Shown here piece after piece: positions 49,149-61,122 of a stretch of DNA of 64,000 bases (positions are counted from its first letter, which is position 1; every line of letters starts with the position of its first letter). The stretch is taken from contig JAPXFQ010002904.1 in NCBI GenBank assembly GCA_028564705.1, forward strand, positions 2,418,001-2,482,000, written 5' to 3'. A model generated the notes under the pieces. It was not told the origin of the DNA. It searched no databases and saw only the letters and a list, made by a program, of their open reading frames with translations. Both the position numbers and the translations under genes were made by a program. Origin of the DNA: Apricaphanius iberus. Lineage: Eukaryota; Chordata; Actinopteri; Cyprinodontiformes; Aphaniidae.

Positions 49149-50989
49149 CTCTGGAAGAAAGACCTGATTTGTTGGGTGAACAACTAATAGTTGTCATCTC
49201 AACAAAGTCTCCCACCTGAGCTGCAGAACCTTCTGAGCCCCCAATGGCCTCTTGGCTTGTGTGTTTTATGATCTCCTTGCCTACCCTGTCATTTCAGGTA
49301 GACATGTCTTGATATCTTTGCAGCTGTGTCACTCTCTTTCTATTCTCAGATGGTAGATCGAACAGATCTATGTAAGAGGTCCAGAGTTTGGGATTTTCTC
49401 CATGAATTTTTACCTGAACTTTTTATGGTGTTTCTTCACTAACACACTCATTTGTCTTCAAATAACAGATGTTTTTATGGTGAAATGAATAACTGTGCCC
49501 TGCTAATTAAAGATTTTAGCAACAACAGCAATTTCTGTCATTTTGACCATCAGGGCCTTAAAAAACCAAACAATACATGGGAAACAGTTTGTGTTATAAT
49601 GCAAAAAAAACCCAAAAAAACTTTGTAGTGGAATTGTTGCATGCATAATGTAAAGTCTTCTAAATTTATTTATGAAAAACAATAAAAAAGGAAGGAAATT
49701 GCTTTGGTCCATTGCACAGTTTTTTCTAGCCTTCTGTTGAAATTGTAGCCGGTTGTAAGTACCAGTAAAGCTGTAATAAGAGCTCAGAACCTCTGCCATG
49801 TGGATGTAATTTCACCAGCATGATTTTTTTTTCTTCTCCCACAAATCAAATAAAAGATTCAGTTTTGAGGGTAGAAATAAACCCGTAACGGATCTGCATT
49901 ACAGCGAAACAAACAAGATTGAAGTATGGAAAACAAAAGAGACAAAGTCTGAATGGAATCGTTGTGGGGTTATACACATTTCCTTTGATTACAAGGTATT
50001 AGTGTCATCCACAGGGCCATTGGTAGGAAATGCCGGGCTGCTTGCTACATTGGAACAAACGCAAATGTCAATGTTTATTAATTCAGTTCTAATCATATTT
50101 GAATGGATCTTCATCACTCTGCCATATCTGCCGTTTGCCATGCAGTTTTGACTGATTGCTTTCAGGGATTCTTAAATCTCTCAGAAATAACACAACAGGA
50201 TTGTATATATATATGTATAATGTAATACTGGTTGTAGTTAAAAAGTTACCGATTATTTTTATGATTTTAAGAACATGATGACAGTGCAACACAAAAACAG
50301 AAAAGTTAAATCCTGCTTTTCCAAAAAGATTTTAGATTGTCATATCCACGCACAAAATATTGGATACATAAATTGTATTATTATTGTTAATAAATTGATC
50401 TTTTTTTGTTAGTTTCTCTCTATGCTATTTTGAGTAATACTTATCTTGTTGAACACAAACCCTGTCACAATGCAGTGAGGTTACAATCAAAATTATTAGG
50501 TTAGCTAAAGCAACCATTTTAGTAAATTTTAGAGTTACAAAGCAACTCAAACTAAAAAGTGAAGTGTTCATAGTTTCTCAGCAGTTATACAAATTGTGTT
50601 TCACATTGTGGCAGTTTTCAAGTTTATTGGTGTTTTTCATCCTTGTTCCAAACCAAATTCTTACTGGCTAAGGGTGCCAGATATTGTTAGTGTCTTAATT
50701 TACAATGAACTGTAAGACCTGGAAAAGCACATAAATATTTAATCATCAATGCTGTTTCTCAAAAGACAAAATCAAACTGTTTATTTCATGCAAACTTCAT
50801 ACAGGAAACCTGCAGCTCAGAATTGCACCTGCAGTTTTTCTTTGGATGTTCATCGACAGTGAATGGATGTATTTGGTGTTGATATAACAAGGAGCTTTGA
50901 TATTCTGGTATCAACTCTGAAAAGTATTTCAGCATACAGCCCATATAAACATGGGGGATACTGTATGTCCACTTAGATTGGAATTCAGT
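49149..50989. other. Non-coding, nothing certain
   Basis: AT-rich DNA. 49960-50060 is a small mixed-composition block (CCTTTGATTACAAGG, a palindrome-like SOX/TCF word) that could be regulatory. The minus-strand frame 49503-49799 is not recognisable. Confidence 0.42.
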
Positions 50990-51215
50990 GGTATAAAAAA
51001 TGTCTAAAAACATTTTCCACTTGCAAAGGCTAGGCCACAAGATGCAGTTTATAAATTGCTCCTCTTCTCAAAAATTAACACCCTGCAGCTCCAATGAAAG
51101 TTTGCAGCTGACCGCATGAATAAAGGCAATAAGTCTTCTGGAAGAATGTTGTTGAATATGATACAAAGATTGAGTTCTTTGGCCGTGATGACCACAGGAA
51201 TGTTTGCAGTGTAGG
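50990..51215 (+). pseudogene. Tc1-like transposase relic
   Basis: On the plus strand, in two adjoining frames: LFSKINTLQLQ, a TGA stop, KFAADRMNKGNKS, then after a one-base shift near 51137 FWKNVVEYDTKIEFFGRDDH. Tc1-family transposases have this order (LLSK-N-ARLKFA--H--K--FW-NVLWSDETKIELFG--D). The Asp of EYDTK (51160-51162) corresponds to the first catalytic Asp. No inverted ends were found. It is a different and older sequence than the 36.7-kb element. Confidence 0.72.
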
Positions 51216-53285
51216 TGAGCCATAGCACCTCTAAAAACATTTCACCATCTTGTAACCCTGATGCTCTCAGGCTGTTTAACTGGATAAAATAATAAAGTAG
51301 GACTTCCACCGAATTCCCTCAAACCATTAAGCTGGGTAGTTTAAACATGGTTACAGCTGCCCCAGTGTTGAACAAAAACCAGGCAAAAACTGCTCCCCCA
51401 GCTTCTGCTTTTTGTGAATTATACTTTCTTTGTATTCATCAAATTTTGGATTGGTTTTCCTTGAGTGCAAATCTGATAATATTCATGTGAATGTAATGCA
51501 AGATAATATTTTCGCCTGTAATTAACTTGCTACCTGTACAGGGTGTTCCCTACCATTTGCCCGATAAACACTGGAGATAGGCACCCGTCCCCTGGCTGTT
51601 TTTCTAAAACAATTTTCTGTTGTTTTCTAATAAGATTTGACAGATCTAATTTCTTCAGTTTTTTTTTTTTTTACAAGTAATTAAGAATGTAAACTGTATT
51701 CATTTTATTACAGATCATAGAAGAATGTGGAATGCAGAGTAAAGCCTCCATTTTTGTTTTTTGTACCAAAGGTGGCGTTTAAATTGGTGAATAACTATCT
51801 GGCTTTTTCACAGACATGTTTTAAAAGAGTACATATTAGGAAATCAACTCACTTTAGCCATTTAATGCCTTTCAGGAAAAAAAAATATTGTTTTGATTCT
51901 AAATACAGTCTTTGTCCCCAACCCCTGTGCGCTGAATACTGTAAACCATGTTTCTCATGTCCAACTTTAAACCAGAGAACAAAAAAAAACAAAAAATGTC
52001 AGAGCTGAGTGTCAAAGTTGTTTCAGGAAGCATTTTTCCAGTGATGGCAAACATTAAATTGCTATATGAAAACCATGAGTGGGTTTCAAATACATTTTGT
52101 TCAGCTGTGTTGACAAATTGAATAGCTGTACTTGACGCAGCAAACGTTTCGCTAAGAAAGCACATCAAAGCATCCCACTTTCTCCCATCTTCCCTTTTAA
52201 TCAGACTTATCTTCACCTCCATCACTACTGCCAGTCACACTGGGAAAAAAAAATCCACAGCAGTGCTCATTTGTGTGAAGAAACATGCATGTATGAGTTT
52301 TTTGTGAGAGACCAGATTGCACACAAACATATGTGTTCAGGCGGAGAAGGCATTAAACATCTGTGTTAGCTTCATGCATCTCAGCAACTTGAGTATTTCT
52401 CAAGCAAAATTTTCAGCCTGCAGCAGTCCTGTCTGCCATCGGCAAAAAGCATATTTAGTAGTTATTGTCTGAAACTTTGTATCATCCTCTTAAATACCAA
52501 AATAATTATAATTTTATGGGAATTTTGAAAAAATTTCAAACTTGAGAATAATCGGAATAAGATCAAAGGCAGGGCATGAAAACATCGACAATATTTCAAA
52601 TTAAAAAGAAAAAAATAATAATATTTTGCACTTTATGTTAAACAACCCATGTTTCAATACTGAACAGCTTCAGAACAGTAATACAGTTGCACAGCAAAAA
52701 AACAAACAAAAAAAAACGTAATTATTGTCTTTAGGAAGTGTTTATGTTTACAAATTTACTGTTGTATCCAAAGTATTTAACTTTAATTTTCAGTTTGACT
52801 CATTTTAAATTGTTTGAATTGGTTAAGGCTTTTCAAGAAATTCTAATTTGCAATGATGTAACATCAGTCTACTACAAATTAGTGATCATAATGTAACAGA
52901 GGTATAACTTGAGAAATCCAAACTACACCTTTAAATCTTTCAGCTGGGCATGCAGAGTAAAGTTTGTGAAATTGCTCACCAAAACAAAATCAAATAACGA
53001 TGCAAATCTATTGGTGAATAAAATCAGCTTGACATTAAAACCAAACCTGATAAAGTACTAAAAAGCCCCAAAACAATCAAGAATTTTGACATTTCTTCTG
53101 CAAGATGCCTGTGGGACTCTGTGCTTCTGTGACAGTTTTATGGAATCTTTGTTTTGATAATCCTTGTTTTGGTGATACCTGTCACAGCACACAGTAGTAA
53201 CCACCAAGCCCCCTCAATCTCTCAGCTAAATCTCCCTGTCTACACAGCATTGGCCGTGTGATAAGAAGGTGACACTGTCACTCCT
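51216..53285. other. Non-coding, nothing recognised
   Basis: AT-rich with poly-T near 51659-51672 and poly-A near 52710. The 108-codon minus-strand frame 51899-52225 has no family resemblance. Confidence 0.45.
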
Positions 53286-53342
53286 GCCCACACACACACA
53301 CACACACACATCGCGATGACTGAAAACCACACACACACACAT
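53286..53342. repeat. (CA)n microsatellites
   Basis: Two CA runs (53286-53311 and 53327-53342) with a short unique spacer. Confidence 0.9.
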
Positions 53343-53379
53343 ATCAACACTTGCACACAAACAGCCTTGAAGGCGTTCA

Positions 53380-53850
53380 CTGTGCATAGGCGTTCAGCAT
53401 CATGCTAATTTTCATTGTTGTGATAAAAATAAACAGGTCTGGGGAGCTGAATCTGAAGGCCTGAGGGTCGCAGCGCGCTCGACTGACAACGGGGGAGTGG
53501 GGAGGGGTGCGGGAGGGGTGGGACGGTGGATTGTTTGGGGGGGGGGCTCAGACTGAATTACCTTGATCCACCACGACAGCCTCACATCACTGTCACCAGC
53601 CTGTTTGGAAGGGCTTGATGGGGCTGCGGTGCTAAGTTAAAGCAAGCCAACTGCAATAGATGTGTGTTGACAGTAGACTGCATTCAAGGGCACATTGAAA
53701 TGAGTGGATGAAATGGGGGAAAGTTTGCTAAGCCATGTGTGCCGTAATTAGCCCAGGCTCTCCTCATGCCTCTTATCTGGTGGCTGGTTGGGATTGTCAG
53801 ATGAATGAAGAATTACTAGTGACATTATCTCTGTCTCACAATAGCCCCCT
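53380..53850. promoter_or_regulatory. Candidate conserved regulatory block
   Basis: Non-repetitive apart from an internal G-rich tract. Contains CATGCTAATTTTCATTGTTG, GATAAAAATAAACAGG, CTGAATTACCTTGATCC, CTAAGTTAAAGCAAGCC and GTGCCGTAATTAGCCC. No supported frame. Enhancer-like by motif density; conservation untested. Confidence 0.33.
53491..53546 (+). other. G-quadruplex-prone tract
   Basis: Six or more runs of three to five G within 33 bases (53491-53523), followed by a G10 run at 53537-53546. It fits the intramolecular G-quadruplex pattern many ways over. Confidence 0.7.
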
Positions 53851-54375
53851 AAATCTCAGAACAGGCATAAGGTGTTACGTGGGAAGACGGTGTCACATTC
53901 TGTATTATGGCCACATTATGGCAGTATATTGGAGTTTATCTTAGCATTGCGAAAACTACATTTACTATCACAACGATATTTCACCTCACTGAAATTTCCA
54001 TATCTAATAGTTTAAAGTTATTTATTGTGTAAATGCCTCACCATATGCCATATATAATGTAAAAGGGTTCCAAGACCTATTTTTTTAAATGCTTTTAATA
54101 AAAATACTAGTTTTTGTTGAAATGTTGAAACTGATCAGATATTACCCTCTCAATCAGCAAGCATGTTCCATCCTACTAAATCTATCACATCTGTTTACCA
54201 GCACAGTACCAGGTGCTGCACTCGGGCACTAGGTGGTGCTTAAACACAGCCCTCTTACACAGGAAACACTCACACACACACATCTTAACATGCGCCTCTT
54301 AATGTCTTCACACACACACTGTCATCAGCTCCCATTATTTTCACTCTAAGAGAAACACAAAACACCCCCACCCCA

Positions 54376-54410
<35 letters not shown>

Positions 54411-55330
54411 GAAGGGGGGTAAAAGATACAAGGCTCGACTTGCAGACCTCTTCTCTGTTCATTTGATATTCATCGGCTTCCCTTTCAGCCCTCCCTCCAT
54501 GCCTGTCACACACACTTGCACACACACACACACACACACCTCTCTCAACCTTACTCATCAAATCTTTGCTACACGTGTCCAAAGCTATGATATCCATCTA
54601 ATCATCTTGGCCCTTTCTCCTCCGCTTCCTTTCAGCTCTGCTAAAGGGACGTGGTTGTATGCAGGCCAGGCGACCAGTTGCAACACAATACCTCTGAAAT
54701 CACACCAAAAGACACAGAGCTCTTGTAAAAACACAGCTTAAGTTAAGCTCTCCCGGTTTAATAGTTTTTTGGGGGCACAGGAATGCACGTGAGAAGAAGT
54801 ACATAAATGTATCCAGTTAACAGAAAACGTCATCTTGATTTGCAGTGAACTTGTTCTTTCTTGATAAAAATGTCAAAGGTTCATGAAGGATCAAAAGGGC
54901 CATACCGATCATTAAAGAATCAATTAATTGAAGCAAATATGTCAGTGGTATAAAGTAAATGTGTGATTAAAAAATCAAAGAGGCCTGTAGCTCTACTACA
55001 TTCAAGTGTGCATGCATGTTGTTGATGCCCACAGCAACATTAGAACTGTACCAAAGGGAGTGATTGTGAATGTCCTTGTGTGGCCCTTTTTCTCTCATGC
55101 TAACAAGATAGAATTTACTGCTGCTAGTTGACTAAACCTGAGGCTACATAGGGACACTCGGGGTATGTGTATCCATGTGAGCTTAGAGTCATGTCTCTGG
55201 CTATAACTGTGCATGTTGCATGGCATGGGATATACGTGTCTTTGTGTGTGTTCATTGGTGTGTCTACAAAGCAGCTGCGTGAGCATTCCTGTTGACGTTA
55301 AGCAGCTAAACAGTACCAGCTTGCTGGGTT
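53851..55330. other. Non-coding with (CA)n cluster
   Basis: CA runs at about 54271-54282, 54308-54320, 54377-54409 and 54518-54538. A CTCF-like word, GGCACTAGGTGGTGCT, lies at 54225-54240. No gene. Confidence 0.5.
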
Positions 55331-58300
55331 CTTAACCTCCCCTCTCAGAGAGAGAACCTAATGAAGTCCTGAAAGGCTTCCTGACTCCCTCATCTGGCTT
55401 TGTTTAGGCCCTGCTCTGGCTCCTCTTGCTTGAGGAAGCCATTAACCCATTGAGAAGACAGTCTGAACATTAAAAAACCTGTAAGTCTTCAAGAGCACTT
55501 TTCAGTTGGTAGCTCTTTAGCCCAGTCCTACACCTCCGCTGCAGGTTTTTTGTTTTGGAAAAGTTCTGGGTTAACACCTTTAGATGGTGTATTAATCAGC
55601 AAAGCCCTCATCTTTTCTTTTTCTAAGCATAAGATTTTTAAATTGAATTGAATAACTAAACAACAAGTTCATTTTAAAGTGAATCCCCAAGAAGGGATCA
55701 ACCTTCCAGGGGTCTGCAGTTAGAAATGCAGTTGGACTAAAATCGGAAAAATTCACATTTGTGAAAATTTTCATTAAAATGTATTGTCCCTTTTCAAAAT
55801 AAATAAAATAAATTAAAAATATTTAAAAAAAACATATCAAACAAACTAGGCCTGAATTAGACTGGGGTTTCCAAATTTAAAGCCCTTGTACATTTTGTAC
55901 CTCTGTCTTTCCTACCTGTAATTAAAGACTTTTCTTGATTTGAGCTTATTAAAAATGAAGCACCTTGTATCTCATAACACTACCGCTAATCAAAGGAAAT
56001 GTGTATAGCCTCACACTAGCTCTTTGGAACAATCTGGGTTTCTGGTATCAAGGTGTACCACAGTTTCAAACATCATGGTTAGTTCCTAATATTCTAAAAC
56101 TCTACATCATAGTCATACTACAGTTTAAAGTTTCTTCAGTAATCAAAGTGCTGGAGCAGTCGACAACTTTTTTCTTTGGAGCATGTGAATGTCTGAAGCA
56201 TAAAAAAAACCCTGTGCTGCCCCTAATCTCTTCCCTGGTCAGTTGGTTGCAAAAAGCTGCTATCCTTTCCCTCGTTAATGAGAAATCAAAATTTTATTGG
56301 AAATATTTTCATTTGAAATTCAAATGACAAATCAAATTGTGGAAAGCAAAATAATATAACCCATCACTCTTTTTTAAGCTAACAAACTATGGCAAAAAAA
56401 TTACATGTAATTAAATAGCTATGAAGCACTTGAAAACTGTCAGTAATTATGAGTCCGTGTTTTTTTTTTTTTTTTTGCAGGATTTGGAATCATTGCTACC
56501 TTTCTATTTTTTTTCTATTTTGCTTTTTTCTTTTTTTTTCTTTTTTTCTTTAATCTTTTGAAATTATTCCAGCTAAATCACAATATTTTAGCTTTTCAGT
56601 TTTTCTTTTGTATTAAGAGTTATGGAGAACATAAACAACATGAGTCAATATATTTAAATAGTCTCAAACTGTGTAAGACATACATAAATCCAGACTCATT
56701 CATACCATTTCAAATTATTTTCATGCATCGATTTTAATCATATTGTTTTTCATGATTAAACAACATAGATTGCTCAAAAAAGTTGAAAGGATATAGCTTT
56801 GAAAAAAAAATTAAACAAAATTGTATGTTGACCATTATTCATGCCATCCTCAATAATCAATGGAAAAATCTGAATTGGTGTTACATCATTTTTCTTGATT
56901 GATGGCGACCCTTTTGTATCTTTATGCTGCTATTTTGAGTATTTATACTTAGTGATGAGCTCTATGTCTTTGAGAAAAGACTCTTTGCCATTACTCCCAT
57001 ATTTAGCCTTCTTTACAGATTCTCTATCAAATTTAAGAAATATTTGAGTAAAATCACCATTTTATCTGTTTTTATTACAATCATCATTTAATTGAATACC
57101 GAACATTTTTAAAAATAGTCAAACATCTCCCTTTTTCTCAGAATTATTAATAAACAGCTTTTCCATTTTTAACCCGAGGAGAAGTTTTCCTGTGAGATGA
57201 TCATCTACCATCTTAGATAAAACAATATGGGAGCAGTAGAATTAGCATGTGCAGAATGAGATCAATGCAGGGAATCAAATGGATAAGTCTTTGCTCCTGG
57301 ACGTCATTACTACCACCACCACCTTTTTGCCATCATATAACGGCACTTCATTTTAATTTTAGACTTTGTGTATACTCAATAGAGGGAAATTGTTTCTACT
57401 TGGTTATGCCAGTCTATTGAGAGCAAGTAAAGTGAAAAGGGGATGGGCTTGGGGTGGGGGGAATGAGGCAAATGCATGGCAAATAAAAAACTGTGGCAGT
57501 TAAAATTGAATTTGTATTCACCAGGAAGTGGGTTAACCCAGTTAAAAGTCAGGGAATCCAATAGCAGTGCCTGATATGTGGTGTCGAGACAATCTCCTTT
57601 GGGGAACTTAAGCGCTTGGCTCATATGCTGCCTACCCGTGCTCAGAGCATGTTTTCAGGTAATAATAATACATCATATTGCTTAACGGCATATTTATGTA
57701 AGAACGCAGCGAGAGGAGGCATCTGGAGTGCCTTGGTGTTGTTCTTTGAAATCACCTCCCTCAGATATGTGCCACATGCAGTTGTTATGTTTTCTCTTCC
57801 TTATCAGTTTTCCAGAAATTGAAAATTCTGTTACAGAGTATTTGGTTTGTCACAGTCAGATGCCTTCTCCTCAGGTTGCGTTTTTCAGGGGGTGTGAAAG
57901 CATTTTTTTTTTTCAGATTTCTCCATTTAAGAGACAGCTTAAATGTGTTTGTGTTCTTGTCTGGCTTCACCGCTATCTGAATCTGTGAACGGTATACAGA
58001 ACTGAGCTCTTTTATTTAAATAAAACAAAAAAATAATAATAATAATTCAAATAAAAATCATGCAGGCATGCATTTGCACACACACAGAATGGAATGGGAT
58101 ATGGCAAATCTCAAAGTCTTTGTTATATAGAAGTATATTGACTGCCCTTGGTTCATTGACTTTTTATTACAGGAGCTAGCACAGCTGTCAGCAAATAGGG
58201 AAAAAAATTGTTTCAGCCATTTACTTTGCAACATTTCAAGCTTATAATTTTTGTACCCTGTCTACACATTGTGTGTACAGTATTTTCAGTGTGTCAGCAA

Positions 58301-58445
58301 CTGGCATGTTTTTGCTGTCTACGTGTAGATCTGAGTGTAGGAGGTGCATCTGTAAGCACAAGATGATAGTGTGTACAATGGAAAGGGGGAGGACAAGGAA
58401 GGAGTGCAGACAGAGAGAAAGATAGAAGGAGGGAGGGAGGGGTAG
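55331..58445. other. Non-coding, nothing recognised
   Basis: 55340-55460 is a balanced block with no frame; the rest is AT-rich. A T17 run followed by GCAG (56461-56480) looks like a splice acceptor, but no coding frame follows. The 120-codon frame 55965-56327 has no recognised domain. An (AAT)n run lies at 58030-58046. Confidence 0.42.
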
Positions 58446-58954
58446 ATGAAGTCAGAGGGAAGGAGACAGCCAGACAGAGAGGTGGTTTCGGTCTACCAGG
58501 AACACACAGCTCTTGCCGCCAGCAGTGTGTCAGTGGTGGTCCCCTCATCCAGTCTGCTGCAGCATCTGCCAGGGAGGCACCAGGCTGAGCAAGACCCAGA
58601 TCCTTCCACAGCCCCATCTCAGGTCCAGAGCCCCATCAACTCCTTTCTCCTCCAGGCCCAACTGTCTTCTTCAGCTCTTTCCGCCCCACACCTCTCTGTC
58701 TTCACACCGAACCATGTTAGTAGCCCTGAATTGGGACCCTAAGGCCCATGTCTTTTCCTTTTATGCAGCCTCAGCAGAAGCTTCCCTCTATCTCCATCCC
58801 TCATGTGCCTCTTCTGCAAAATCAGCCTCAGACTTACAAGACCGCCTACTTGCATATCTTTTCTACAGTTTCTTTCGGTACAAAGGCCAATTGGTTTCGC
58901 CATGCATCCATACAGAACAGTAGCCTACAATGTGTTTTTCTGTTTATATTGTAA
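58446..58954 (+). other. GC-rich region with open frames, possible exon
   Basis: Three plus-strand frames are open here (98, 136 and 68 codons). The most protein-like is the one after CTTTTATGCAG (acceptor-like, 58758-58768), giving QPQQKLPSISIPHVPLLQNQ. Peptides are P/S/Q-rich, no domain is recognised, and no matching donor is clear. A host exon cannot be excluded, but low-complexity chance frames are more likely. Confidence 0.18.
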
Positions 58955-60246
58955 TCACACAAAAGCTTTTTTTTTAAGCTGTTGGGAGTAGTTAGCAACT
59001 GTAGGTATTTGTCGGACACATTTGGCCAATTGCTGATACTGGTTTTTGCCAATTCCAATTTAATTCAAAGAAGCAGAAGATAAGAAACCAGTGTGATAAT
59101 AATATCATTCCTAATCTTCCTGCCATGAACAATTACTGATGATACATACAATATAAGGAGCAGAAACAATGTTGTGTAGCAGCTTGAGTGACCATTTGCT
59201 GTAAACACTTAAATGTTGAATAATGATTGGACATTTTAAATTTGTTTTATAATCTTTTATTGATGATTATTTAATCTTTAATTCAGATGAGACTACTTTC
59301 ATTTCAGTATGATGAGTAATTTATGTTATGAAATAAGGAATTGTTTTGTGCATAATGATGCAGGAAAAACTAATAAGATTTATTTGTTATATTCCCTCAA
59401 TATTTTATTTTCAATATTCCCTTGCTGTAGTTGTATTTTGATTATTATCTGTTGTGTTGAGGGGAACCAAAAGAGGGAGTACCGGAAGTTCTATGTAAGA
59501 GTGCGGTGAGCGCCTGTGTTTTTTGTTAGTTGGCTAACAAAGAAGCCGAGTTAAGGCTATCCTGCGTTGTGGTTCTTAAAACTAGGAAGATAACAAAGTT
59601 ACTAATGTACTTCGGCTCAACTGTAACCCACCTTAGGCTCACAGCCTCCGGGACTTGGTGAGGAGCAAAAATAGAGGGTTAGAATTATATTGGTCTGAAA
59701 GGTCTAGATTGCTAAAACAGCAGTTAATATGTACATTTTAAATCATGTACAAATCCAAAAAGCTACCAACACTTTCAAATTCAGAATGGTAAATAAGCAT
59801 ATTTTTAACTAAAGTGTATAAAAAAGAGCAGCTTTCCTGTAGTACTTTTAGCCTTTCTGTTATCTGTTGATAGTTTTGCTCTCTCCCACAGCCTCATTGA
59901 ATTGCAGAGGTGTCTCAATATGTTCTTCGGAAAATCTCCTTAAACCTCTGTCCTTTCACTGTCTTCACATTACTAATGCTGAAAATAGCTAATTTTGAGT
60001 CTTCATTAATCTGTAAAAGACCCCAAACTGAATAAGACTATTATGTTTCTGACTACTTGCTCAATGGTCAGTGCTTATCAAGCTAAAAATCATGGAGACA
60101 GGCACCCCATTATTCCAGTCCGCCTCCAGCGAAAGCAGTATTGACTGGCAAATAAAAATCAGAGTCGTTATATGGGAGATAAAACAATTATATCACTGTC
60201 ATGTCAAGTGTCTTTAAAAAAATCTATTTGTTAAAGTTTACTTCCA
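58955..60246. other. Non-coding; possible LTR-like patch
   Basis: AT-rich overall. 59455-59670 is distinctly richer in G and C with GTACCGGAAG (ETS-like), CTAACAAAGAAGCCGAG and CTCCGGGACTTGG, which could be a solo LTR or a regulatory island. No terminal TG/CA pair or duplication could be fixed. Confidence 0.3.
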
Positions 60247-60518
60247 TTAAAGGTTGAATATGGAACAATTTTCTTAAAAGCTATCTCTTTAAAACTATAA
60301 TACTTCAACGGGGAGTTTAGAGCTGTGCAGAATGAAAGTGCACCCTTTCCTTTAACAGCTGTATTTAACCTAAAATCATTAAAAAAGATAACTTTTTCCG
60401 ACCACCACACTGTGTTTATATTTACGTGTTCCAGCCACAGCGACACGGCATCACAGGTTGCCAAATACTATTGTAAACAACTGCCTGGACCAATGAGGCA
60501 TTTACTGTAGAAAATTGA

Positions 60519-60874
60519 AAAAGTTTAGCTGCTGTGTCTAAGCCCCATAGATTTTGTTATCTTTCTCAGAAGAAGAGTGGCCTTACAATATCTAAAATCA
60601 GAGTTAGTTTAGGTAAAGCATACAGCAGATGGACACAAATTAAAAATGTTCACTGCATCAAAACGTGTGCAGATATGGCAAAGTTTCTTATGGAGAAAGG
60701 TAAGAACTTGCTAACGGCTAAATTTAGCTATCAGTAAAAAAGCTTTCAATACTTGTTTATATGACGTTGTCCCTAGATATGATAGCATCAACCTCCACAC
60801 CGAAAAGGAAGAAAAGGAAACGGTTTCCCCCTGCTCTGTCCAGTATAGTAGGCTCGCTGTCACCGCTGCAGTGA
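60519..60874 (+). CDS. Putative transposon-encoded protein, two exons
   Basis: Exon 1 is open from 60519 to 60699 and ends GAGAAAG before GTAAGAAC (donor at 60700). A 77-bp intron ends TTGTCCCTAG (acceptor 60775-60776). Exon 2 (60777-60874) continues in the same phase, G joining AT, to a TGA at 60872-60874. The only ATG upstream of the domain is absent, so either the true start is in an earlier exon or the product is truncated; the first in-frame ATG is at 60672. Exon 1 has ISKIRVSLGKAYSRWTQIKN followed by KTCADMAKFLMEK, a pattern I associate with a recurrent fish transposon-associated domain (SLGKAYSRW-LK----K-DAE-A-FLL). Exon 2 is basic (STPKRKKRKRFPPALSS), like a nuclear localisation signal. 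An alternative donor GTGAGT lies at 60871. Function is unknown; DNA binding is a guess. Confidence 0.42.
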
Positions 60875-61098
60875 GTGGCAATTAAAACGACTTTTCTAGC
60901 TAGCTTTCTGTATTGACATAGGTCTCCGACCATACAACGTAGAGGACATCACCAATAGGAGTGTAAGATACCACTCAGCTACTGAAATAAGGTGCAGAGA
61001 TGACAAGTACAAAATCGTACTGTTGCCTTCGACCCCTCTTTTGTTATAATTATTTTTCGTATATTATTTTATACTTATTAGTACAAAATAGTCCTTAC

Positions 61099-61122
61099 CC
61101 TGTAAGATTCATCGCTGGACAT
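61099..61122 (-). other. Possible minus-strand first exon in TIR element
   Basis: On the minus strand an ATG (61122-61120) opens MSSDESYR and runs into AGG|GTAAGG, a good donor (intron starting at 61098). It would face the plus-strand gene, as in two-gene DNA transposons. Eight codons are too few to be sure. Confidence 0.2.

Noticed and set aside
56461..56480. T17 followed by GCAG, resembling a splice acceptor
   Set aside because: No open frame or conserved-looking exon follows; a poly-T run ending in GCAG is expected by chance.
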